DNA from: Streptomyces sp. NRRL F-5123
GTDB taxonomy: Bacteria; Actinomycetota; Actinomycetes; Streptomycetales; Streptomycetaceae
Length of the DNA: 64,000 nt
Assembly (NCBI RefSeq): GCF_000721495.1
Contig: NZ_JOHY01000007.1
Location: 62,001 to 126,000 of the forward strand
Direction of reading: 5' to 3'
Both the position numbers and the translations under genes were made by a program. The notes under the pieces are model-generated. The model was given only the letters and a program-made list of their open reading frames with translations, was not told the origin of the DNA and searched no databases. How positions within the stretch are numbered: the stretch's first letter is position 1; the number at the start of each line of letters is the position of its first letter. Positions 7,477 through 14,327 of this stretch are shown piece by piece.

Positions 7477-9090
7477 ATGAGGACACGCACGCGGAAACGG
7501 TCCAAGGACGACCAGCGACAGTACTCGGTCGAGTCCGAATGGTCCGAGGCAGATCTCGCGCTTCTGGAGGAGCTGAAGCAGGCCGAGGCCTTACTCCCCG
7601 AGGACGCGCCCCGGGCCCTCTTGTCCGTCCGCCTGTCTGTGCTGACGGACGAGACCACTTCGCCGGTCCGGCAGGAACTCGACCTTCGCATCCTGGCAAG
7701 GGAGCGCGGCTGCCGAGTCGTCGGCGTCGCCTCGGATCTCAACGTGTCGGCAACGAAGGTTCCGCCGTGGAAGAGGAAGGAACTCGGCGAGTGGCTGAAC
7801 AACCGTTCGCCCGAGTTCGACGAGCTCTTGTTCTGGAAACTCGACCGTTTCGTACGCCGCCTCTCCGATCTCTCGACGATGATCGAGTGGAGCCTGAAGC
7901 GCGGGAAGAACCTCGTCTCGAAGAACGACAACCTTGATCTCACCACGACCGCCGGGAAGATCATGGTCACGATCATCGGCGGCATCGCCGAGATCGAGGC
8001 AGCGAACACTTCCACCCGGGTCACGAGCCTGTGGGACTACGCGAAGACTCAGGAAAAGTGGCTCATCGGCAAGCCCCCGTACGGCTACGTCTCGGGCGAG
8101 GACGAGTCGGGGAAGATCACCCTTGTCATCGACCCTGACGCCGCAGCGGCACTGCACTGGGCCCGGCGCATGGCGCTCCGAGGACGCTCCGCGGGTTTCA
8201 TGGTGCGCTGCCTGAAGCGGTCCGGTCTCATGAGTCAGGGGCTCACCGTTGCGACGCTCCACCGCCGCCTCCGTAATCCCGCACTCCTCGGCTACCGGGT
8301 GGAGGAGGACGGGCAGGGAGGGCAACGGCGCTCGAAAGCGGTACTCGACAAGGGCGGCAGGCCCATCACAATCGCTCCCCCGATCTTCACCGAGGAGGAG
8401 TTCGAGACGCTCGGGGCCGCTCTCGACAAGCGCAGCAAGAACCAGCCCCCGCGCCGCGTCGGCGGACTGACCCAGTTCCTCGGCGTCCTCGTGTGCGCCG
8501 GCTGCAAGACGAACATGACCGTGCAGCTCACGAACAACAAGTTCGGGACCTACCAGTACCTGCGGTGCCGCAACTGCAAGAGCGGCGGACTCGGAGCGCC
8601 CAACCCCGAGCAGGTCTACGAGCGACTCGTCGAGGACGTACTCAAGGTCCTCGGCGACTTCCCGGTGGAGGTTCGCCAGTACGCCGAGGGCGCCAAGGCC
8701 CGGCGAGAGGTCAAGCGCCTCCAAGACTCCATCGCTCTCTACATGAGGGAACTCGAACCAGGGGGCCGGTCCACGAAGACCCGGTTCACGAAGGAACAGG
8801 CAGAGGCGACACTCGACAAGCTCATCGGGGAACTCGAAGCCATCGACCCCGAGACGGTGAAGGACCGGTGGGTCGACGTCCACGGCGGCAAGACCTTCCG
8901 CGAGCACTGGCAGCAGGGCGGCATGGAGGCGATGTCCGCAGACCTGTACCGAGTAGGCATCCGGTGCGAGGTGACCCGCACGAAGGTGCCGAAGGTACGC
9001 GCACCGAAGGTGCACCTGCGCCTGCTGATCCCAAAAAACGTGCGCGAGCGGCTCGTGGTCCGGGAGAACGACTTCGCAGAAGCCTTCTGA
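7477..9090 (+). CDS. Large serine recombinase (site-specific integrase)
   Basis: A 537-residue enzyme. The resolvase-type catalytic domain carries the nucleophile Ser54 in RLSVLTDETTSPVRQ, with conserved LDRFVRRLSD and the IGGIAEIEA segment. A recombinase (PF07508-type) domain follows (GKPPYGYVSG, LRNPALLGYRV), then a zinc ribbon with CAGC and CRNC, and a coiled-coil-bearing C-terminus (about residues 400-460). About 50 residues precede the catalytic strand, longer than usual. Such enzymes join attP and attB by double-strand cleavage with a phosphoserine link and need a separate directionality factor for excision. The gene looks intact, and its codon use is slightly less GC-extreme than its neighbours, in keeping with transfer. 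Confidence 0.95.
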   Translation: MRTRTRKRSKDDQRQYSVESEWSEADLALLEELKQAEALLPEDAPRALLSVRLSVLTDETTSPVRQELDLRILARERGCRVVGVASDLNVSATKVPPWKRKELGEWLNNRSPEFDELLFWKLDRFVRRLSDLSTMIEWSLKRGKNLVSKNDNLDLTTTAGKIMVTIIGGIAEIEAANTSTRVTSLWDYAKTQEKWLIGKPPYGYVSGEDESGKITLVIDPDAAAALHWARRMALRGRSAGFMVRCLKRSGLMSQGLTVATLHRRLRNPALLGYRVEEDGQGGQRRSKAVLDKGGRPITIAPPIFTEEEFETLGAALDKRSKNQPPRRVGGLTQFLGVLVCAGCKTNMTVQLTNNKFGTYQYLRCRNCKSGGLGAPNPEQVYERLVEDVLKVLGDFPVEVRQYAEGAKARREVKRLQDSIALYMRELEPGGRSTKTRFTKEQAEATLDKLIGELEAIDPETVKDRWVDVHGGKTFREHWQQGGMEAMSADLYRVGIRCEVTRTKVPKVRAPKVHLRLLIPKNVRERLVVRENDFAEAF

Positions 9091-9225
9091 ACATCTCCGT
9101 CGACACGCGGGCGCAGCCGCCTCCCCCGGTGTCCGGGAACGGCGCTTCCGTGCCGTCGTCGCGCTTTCTCCGGATCAAGCAGAACCAGTATCAGCGTGTC
9201 CACCATTCAAAGGGAGGCCCCGACC

Positions 9226-9645
9226 TCACTCCGGGCGCGCCTCACTGGATACGCTCTCGGCGCCGTGCGCGTCCGGCTGCGTGACCGGGAGGGGCGGCGG
9301 AGGGGTCCACTGCAAGCGAGCCTTCTCGATGTGGCCGAGCATCCACGCACGCTTTTCAGCGTTCGCGGAGTTCCACACCCAGCTCATCCGCCGGGCCCGC
9401 ATGGCTTGCTCAATGCTCGTGAGCTGACGCCGACGGCGACCCGGCCACGGCCGACCGCTGGACGGCATGTTGTGACACAGGTCAGCGAGCATCCGGATAC
9501 GCGCGAGCGCCTCGGCGGGCGGGACCTCGTCCCTCAGCGCCCGTCCGGCAAGGTACCGGATCTCGATGAACGCCATTGCCGACAGGTACGCGGCCAGCGC
9601 CACGTCGTCGACATCCGCCGAACCCCGCCGCTTCCTCAGACCCAC
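9226..9645 (-). CDS. Hypothetical protein of the integrative element (139 aa)
   Basis: The GTG at 9645 opens VGLRKRRGSADVDD; the reading frame overlaps the end of the 63-aa gene by ten bases, implying translational coupling. Residues about 15-60 look helical with the motif RIRMLADLCHNMP, followed by a very basic patch GRPWPGRRRRQ and a Pro-rich tail. Short actinobacterial proteins with a similar LADxCHN motif occur near mobile genes as far as I recall, but I cannot name the family. Candidate roles are the recombination directionality factor or a small cargo regulator. It converges on the integrase with 135 bp between the stops. Confidence 0.65.
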   Translation of the reverse strand: MGLRKRRGSADVDDVALAAYLSAMAFIEIRYLAGRALRDEVPPAEALARIRMLADLCHNMPSSGRPWPGRRRRQLTSIEQAMRARRMSWVWNSANAEKRAWMLGHIEKARLQWTPPPPLPVTQPDAHGAESVSSEARPE

Positions 9646-9827
9646 TCGACCTCGCTGCGGACGCGGGGGCAGGCCGGAGGAGTCGGGAGGGGCGTCCGGG
9701 GAGCCATGGACTGCGGCTCCCCGGACTTCCGCGCGCCGAACGCGCCCAGGCCGGACAGGACAGCGGCCACCTCGGCCTCGCCGAGACCGGCAAGCGCATC
9801 TGTGATCTGCGTCACGGGGTCGCTCAC
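9636..9827 (-). CDS. Small protein of the integrative element (63 aa)
   Basis: The GTG at 9827 begins VSDPVTQITDALAGLGEAE, a predicted amphipathic helix, and continues to a Pro/Arg tail. It starts five bases after the new stop codon of the radical SAM gene (TAA at 9833-9835) and ends inside the start of the 139-aa gene. The three genes thus form a coupled transcription unit in which the element's genes ride on the host message. No family recognised; too short to assign a role. Confidence 0.55.
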   Translation of the reverse strand: MSDPVTQITDALAGLGEAEVAAVLSGLGAFGARKSGEPQSMAPRTPLPTPPACPRVRSEVEWV

Positions 9828-9832
9828 GCCCG

Positions 9833-11794
9833 TTACGCGTTCTCGCTGGTCACAGAGTTCTTGACGGTCAGCGGCAGCAGCTTCTTGCCCGTGGGGCCCG
9901 TTTGTGGCCATGTGTCGAACTGCGGACAGACACCGCAGTCGAAGCAGGGGGTCCAGCGGCAGTCCTCGACCTCGGTCTCGTCGAGGGCGTCCTGCCAGTC
10001 CTCCCACAGCCAGTCCTTGTCGAGGCCGGAGTCGAGGTGGTCCCAGGGGAGGACCTCCTCGGCGGTGCGCTCGCGGGTGGTGTACCAGGGGAGGTCGACG
10101 CCCGTGGCCGGGAGGGCGGCGGCGCAGGCGCGCATCCAGCGGTCGTAGGAGAAGTGCTCGCGCCAGCCGTCGAAGCGGCCGCCGTCCTCGTAGACCGCGC
10201 GGATCACTGCGCCGACCCGGCGGTCGCCGCGGGAGAGCAGGCCCTCGACGATGCCGGGCTTGCCGTCGTGGTAGCGGAAGCCGATGTTGCGGCCGTACTT
10301 CCTGTCGCCGCGGATCGCGTCGCGCAGCTTCTCCAGGCGCGCGTCGGTCTCCTCGACGCCGAGCTGCGGCGCCCACTGGAAGGGGGTGTGCGGCTTGGGC
10401 ACGAAGCCGCCGATGGAGACGGTGCAGCGGATGTCGTTCTGCCCGGTGACCTCGCGGCCCTTCTGGATGACGCGCTTGGCCATGTCGGCGATCTGCAGCA
10501 CGTCCTCGTCGGTCTCGGTGGGCAGGCCGCACATGAAGTAGAGCTTCACCTGCCGCCATCCGTTGCCGTACGCGGTCGCGACCGTACGGATCAGGTCCTC
10601 TTCGGAGACCATCTTGTTGATGACCTTGCGGATGCGCTCCGAGCCGCCCTCGGGCGCGAAGGTCAGGCCGGAGCGGCGGCCGTTGCGGGTCAGCTCGTCG
10701 GCCAGGTCGATGTTGAAGGCGTCGACCCGGGTGGACGGCAGCGACAGGCCGATCTTGTCGTCCTCGTAGCGGTCGGCCAGGCCCTTGGCGACCTCGGCGA
10801 TCTCGCTGTGGTCCGCGGACGACAGCGACAGCAGGCCGACCTCCTCGAAGCCGGTCGCCTTCAGACCCGCCTCGACCATCTCGCCGATGCCGGTGATGGA
10901 GCGCTCGCGCACCGGGCGGGTGATCATACCGGCCTGGCAGAAGCGGCAGCCGCGGGTGCAGCCGCGGAAGATCTCCACCGACATCCGCTCGTGCACGGTC
11001 TCGGCGAGCGGCACCAGCGGCTGCTTCGGGTAGGGCCACTCGTCGAGGTCCATGACGGTGTGCTTGGACACCCGCCACGGCACCCCGCTGCGGTTCGGCA
11101 CGACCCGGGCGATCCGGCCGTCGGCCAGGTACTCGACGTCGTAGAAGCGCGGGACGTACACCCCGCCGGTCTTCGCCAGCCGCAGCAGCAGCTCGTCGCG
11201 CCCGCCGGGACGGCCCTCGGCCTTCCAGGCGCGGACGACCTCGGTGATCTCCAGCACGGCCTGCTCGCCGTCGCCGATCACGGCCGCGTCGATGAAGTCG
11301 GCGATCGGCTCGGGGTTGAACGCGGCGTGCCCGCCGGCCAGCACGACCGGGTCGTCCAGCGTGCGGTCCGCGGCGTTCAGCGGGATGCCGGCCAGGTCGA
11401 GCGCGGCGAGCATGTTGGTGTAGCCCAGCTCGGTCGAGAAGCTCAGGCCGAAGACGTCGAAGGCCCGCACCGGGCGGTGCGCGTCCACCGTGAACTGCGG
11501 CACGCCGTGCTCGCGCATCAGCGCTTCCAGGTCCGGCCACACGCTGTACGTGCGCTCCGCGAGGACGCCCTCGCGCTCGTTGAGCACCTCGTAGAGGATC
11601 ATGACGCCCTGGTTGGGCAGCCCGACCTCGTACGCGTCCGGGTACATCAGCGCCCACCGCACATCGGCGGCGTCCCACTCCTTGACGGTGGAGTTCAGCT
11701 CACCGCCCACGTACTGGATCGGCTTCTGGACGTGCGGGAGAAGTGCTTCCAAGCGCGGGAAGACCGACTCGACAGGCATCTCGGCGACTTTCAT
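9833..11794 (-). CDS. TIGR03960 family B12-binding-like radical SAM protein
   Basis: A 653-residue protein from the ATG at 11794 (MKVAEMPVESVFPRLEALL). It has an N-terminal B12-binding-like domain (YPDAYEVGLPNQG, VFGLSFSTELGYTNML, LAGGHAAFNPEP) and a radical SAM core whose [4Fe-4S] cysteines are in CTRGCRFCQAG. The family's C-terminal CFDCGVCPQF is also present. The native end was LTVVNAAGS; insertion of the element changed it to LTVKNSVTSENA with no frame loss, so the enzyme is probably still active. It works with the TIGR03936 domain protein (974-1747); the reaction is not established to my knowledge. It is followed closely by the element's two small genes. Confidence 0.93.
   Translation of the reverse strand: MKVAEMPVESVFPRLEALLPHVQKPIQYVGGELNSTVKEWDAADVRWALMYPDAYEVGLPNQGVMILYEVLNEREGVLAERTYSVWPDLEALMREHGVPQFTVDAHRPVRAFDVFGLSFSTELGYTNMLAALDLAGIPLNAADRTLDDPVVLAGGHAAFNPEPIADFIDAAVIGDGEQAVLEITEVVRAWKAEGRPGGRDELLLRLAKTGGVYVPRFYDVEYLADGRIARVVPNRSGVPWRVSKHTVMDLDEWPYPKQPLVPLAETVHERMSVEIFRGCTRGCRFCQAGMITRPVRERSITGIGEMVEAGLKATGFEEVGLLSLSSADHSEIAEVAKGLADRYEDDKIGLSLPSTRVDAFNIDLADELTRNGRRSGLTFAPEGGSERIRKVINKMVSEEDLIRTVATAYGNGWRQVKLYFMCGLPTETDEDVLQIADMAKRVIQKGREVTGQNDIRCTVSIGGFVPKPHTPFQWAPQLGVEETDARLEKLRDAIRGDRKYGRNIGFRYHDGKPGIVEGLLSRGDRRVGAVIRAVYEDGGRFDGWREHFSYDRWMRACAAALPATGVDLPWYTTRERTAEEVLPWDHLDSGLDKDWLWEDWQDALDETEVEDCRWTPCFDCGVCPQFDTWPQTGPTGKKLLPLTVKNSVTSENA
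9870..9892. other. Right attachment site (att core copy 2), inside the radical SAM coding sequence
   Basis: Identical to 7379-7401. On the minus strand it encodes TGKKLLP in frame. Immediately beyond it, inside the element, the codons CTG ACC GTC replace the native CTC ACG GTG, keeping LTV by synonymous codons before the protein ends diverge. Confidence 0.85.
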
Positions 11795-11909
11795 CAGCTG
11801 ACGGTGGGCGGCGGTCCCGGGGCGCGACGCGCCCTGACGGGGACGGGTGACCCTCAAGAGTACCCGGCCGCCCGCGCCTCCCGAGCCGCTCGCGTCCCCC
11901 GGGGGTGGC

Positions 11910-12827
11910 TCACGCCCCCGGCCCGCTCACGTCTCCCTGTCCGCCCGCAGCCCCCGGCCCGCTCACGTCTCCCTGTCCGCCCGCAGCCCCCGGCCCGCTC
12001 ACGTCTCCCTGCTGCGCCGCCCGCGCCCGCTCGGCCCGGGCCATCGCCTCGTACGGTGCCGGATCCTCCCCCGCCGCCCGCGCGTCCGCCGCGGCGCCCT
12101 CCAGCGCCGTGCGGCACATCACGCTGTCCTGGTGCTCGCCCAGTAGCTCCTGGAGCCACTTCATCCGCGCGGTGTGCGCCTTGGCCGGGCCGCCGAGCAC
12201 CGGGCGCACCGCCTCGCCGCTGTAGCGCGCCCGCTTGGCCGCCTTGCGGGCCTCGTGCAGCGCGGTGTCCCGCTCCGCGCCGGGCCCCAGCGCGAGGGCC
12301 GCCGCCATCCGGGCGCGCAGCCGCGCCATGTCCCGCCGTACGGTCGCCTCGGCGGCGGGCCCGGCGGGGTGCCGCGCGGCCGGGCGGTACGGGGGTGCGG
12401 ACGTCAGCACGCCCATGGCGTCGAGCAGCGCGGCGTACCGGGCGCCGTCCAGGGTGCGCAGCACCGCCGCGTGAGCCGCGAGGGCGCTGCCCGCGCCCAG
12501 GGCGTCCACCCGTCCCCGTACGGCGGCGGAGGGCGCCGGATCCAGCTCCGCGAGCCGGGCGGCGAGGCGCTCGGCGAGGACCTCGCGGTCGCGCTCGGCG
12601 CCCAGCTCCGCGGCGAGCCACTTCAGTTCCGCGGCGAGCGGATCGGTGGCGGCCCGGTCCAGCTCCGGCCGAAAGCTCTTCAGCGCGCTGCGGGCCCTGC
12701 GGGTGGCCACCCGCATCCTGTGCACGGCGTCCGCCTCCCCGCGGCGGACCGCGGGCCCCAGCGCCTTCAGCGCTGCGCGCTGGGCTTCGACGTACGACGT
12801 GGCCGTGCGGCCCGCTTCGGCGCCCAT
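11910..12827 (-). CDS. CHAD domain protein
   Basis: A 305-residue protein from the ATG at 12827 (MGAEAGRTATSYVEAQ). CHAD motifs are clear: VHRMRVATRRARSALKSF near residues 38-55 and LHEARKAAKRARYSGEA near 210-226, giving the conserved His and basic faces of paired four-helix bundles that bind polyphosphate. The C-terminus ends in two and a half copies of a 12-residue unit GDVSGPGAAGGQ. It lies between the radical SAM gene and rodA on the same strand. Polyphosphate granule association is the family expectation; no enzymatic CYTH domain is attached. Confidence 0.88.
   Translation of the reverse strand: MGAEAGRTATSYVEAQRAALKALGPAVRRGEADAVHRMRVATRRARSALKSFRPELDRAATDPLAAELKWLAAELGAERDREVLAERLAARLAELDPAPSAAVRGRVDALGAGSALAAHAAVLRTLDGARYAALLDAMGVLTSAPPYRPAARHPAGPAAEATVRRDMARLRARMAAALALGPGAERDTALHEARKAAKRARYSGEAVRPVLGGPAKAHTARMKWLQELLGEHQDSVMCRTALEGAAADARAAGEDPAPYEAMARAERARAAQQGDVSGPGAAGGQGDVSGPGAAGGQGDVSGPGA
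11915..12011. repeat. 36-bp coding tandem repeat at the CHAD gene 3' end
   Basis: Units at 11915-11950 and 11951-11986 are identical and a partial third runs to about 12011. The period equals 12 codons, so copy number can change without frameshift. The encoded GDVSGPGAAGGQ units extend the disordered tail. Confidence 0.85.
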
Positions 12828-12943
12828 ACGGTTGACGCTACCCGTGCCCGCGCCGGGCAAGCGTCCCGCGGGCGCGGGGCCCGGGAGTCGCGCCCGGGCA
12901 AGCGTTTCCGGGCTGCAGCTCTGCCGCGGGGTGGGCGTTTTCG

Positions 12944-12995
12944 AGGGGCGCGTGGGGGTGCCTCCCAGGCGGAGCCCTGGGGGGAGAACCGCGCG
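12944..12995. repeat. Dispersed hairpin repeat copy in the CHAD-rodA gap
   Basis: The 300-bp gap 12828-13127 contains aggggcgcgtgggggtgcct and its partner ccctggggggagaaccgcgc, the same pattern as at 3241-3290. Nothing gene-like is visible in the gap. It lies just downstream of rodA (minus strand) and could act as its terminator. Confidence 0.75.
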
Positions 12996-13127
12996 CGCAA
13001 CCACCGGCCACGCACGGGTCGCCACCGGCCCGAAGGGGCAGTTGCTGCCGTGTCCTGACCACCAGCCGGTGGGAAGGGCGTGCCCGGCGGGGCAGCCGCG
13101 AACCCCGAGAGACCCGGCCCGGAGGGC

Positions 13128-14327
13128 CTACGCGGACATCGGCCTCTGCATCTTGACGGACTGCAAGAGCCCTATGGCAATGCAGTTCGCGAACATCGAC
13201 GACCCTCCGTAGGAGACGAAGGGCAACGGGATGCCGGTCACCGGCATGATGCCCAGCGTCATGCCGATGTTCTCGAAGGACTGGAAGGCGAACCAGGTCA
13301 CCACGCCGGCGGCGACGATCGTGCCGTAGAGGTCGGTCGCGCCGCGGGCGATCGCGCAGGCGCGCCACAGGATGACGCCGATCAGGGCGATGATGAAGGC
13401 CGCGCCGACGAAGCCCAGTTCCTCGCCGGCGACGGAGAAGACGAAGTCCGTCTGCTGCTCGGGGACGAACTGGCCGCTGGTCTGGCCGCCGTGGAAGAGG
13501 CCTTTGCCGAGGAGTCCGCCGGAGCCGATGGCGATACGGGCCTGACTGGTGTTGTAGCCGACGCCTGAGGGGTCGAGGGCGGGGTTGGCGAAGGCCGCGA
13601 AGCGGTCGATCTGGTACTTGTCGAGGATGCCGAGCTGCCACACCAGGATGGCGCCGACGATGCCGGAACCGATGAGGCCGAAGACCCAGCGGTTGGACGC
13701 GCCGGAGGCGAGCAGCACTCCGAGGACGATCGCGCCGAGCACCATCACGGAGCCGAGGTCCGGCATCAGCAGGATGATGAAGATCGGCAGCATGGCCAGG
13801 CCGAGGGACTGCAGGACCGTGCGGTGGTCCGGGTGCTCGCGGTCGCCCGCGTCGACCCGGGCGGACAGCACGACCGCCATCCCGACGATGATCGCGACCT
13901 TGACGAACTCCGAGGGCTGGAGCGAGAAGCCCCCGCCGACGACGATCCAGGAGTGCGCGCCGTTGACGGTCGAGCCCAGCGGGCTGAGCACCGCGAGGAT
14001 GCCGAGGATCGCGAGCCCGTAGTAGAAGGGCACGACGTCGCGCATCCGGCGGTGGCCGATGACGACCGTGCCGATGCCGAGGGCGGCGCCGATGCCGGCG
14101 TTCATCAGATGCCGGATCAGGAAGTAGTACTGGTCGCCGTGGGTGAGGTTGGTGCGGCCGCGGGTCGCGGAGTAGACGAGCAGCGTGCCGATGCCGGTGA
14201 GCAGGAGCGCCGCGAAGAGCAGCACCCAGTCCATCCGGCGGAAGACCGAGTCGCGCGCGAGGAGCTTCCCGAGGGTGGACTTCTCGGGGGTGTAGCGCGG
14301 GACGCTCGCGTAGCCGGAGGCGGTCAT
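13128..14327 (-). CDS. rodA: RodA/FtsW/SpoVE-type SEDS peptidoglycan polymerase
   Basis: A 399-residue, ten-helix membrane protein. SEDS hallmarks present are LQPSEFVKVA, the catalytic-loop region with FVPEQQTDFVFSVAGEELG, and the C-terminal PFVSYGGSSM. SEDS proteins polymerise lipid II with a partner class B PBP. Its ATG overlaps the stop of the pbp2 gene (ATGA at 14324-14327), so the two products, which work as a pair, are translationally coupled. In Streptomyces this gene belongs to the mre cluster acting in spore wall and cell shape. Family assignment is firm. Confidence 0.96.
   Translation of the reverse strand: MTASGYASVPRYTPEKSTLGKLLARDSVFRRMDWVLLFAALLLTGIGTLLVYSATRGRTNLTHGDQYYFLIRHLMNAGIGAALGIGTVVIGHRRMRDVVPFYYGLAILGILAVLSPLGSTVNGAHSWIVVGGGFSLQPSEFVKVAIIVGMAVVLSARVDAGDREHPDHRTVLQSLGLAMLPIFIILLMPDLGSVMVLGAIVLGVLLASGASNRWVFGLIGSGIVGAILVWQLGILDKYQIDRFAAFANPALDPSGVGYNTSQARIAIGSGGLLGKGLFHGGQTSGQFVPEQQTDFVFSVAGEELGFVGAAFIIALIGVILWRACAIARGATDLYGTIVAAGVVTWFAFQSFENIGMTLGIMPVTGIPLPFVSYGGSSMFANCIAIGLLQSVKMQRPMSA

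Larger units (their letters stand above)
7379..9892. mobile_element. Minimal serine-recombinase integrative element, about 2.5 kb, in the 3' end of a radical SAM gene
   Basis: The element is bounded by 23-bp identical direct repeats (7379-7401 and 9870-9892). It holds one large serine recombinase transcribed inward from the left end and two small overlapping genes transcribed inward from the right end. The target is the last codons of the TIGR03960 gene. Because the original C-terminal codons lie outside the left repeat, the order of insertion can be reconstructed directly. No replication, transfer or phage structural genes are present, so it is either a very small mobilisable element or a decayed one; the intact integrase and clean ends favour the former. 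Confidence 0.88.

Noticed and set aside
7477..9090. Prophage remnant
   Set aside because: No phage structural, lysis or replication genes accompany the recombinase.
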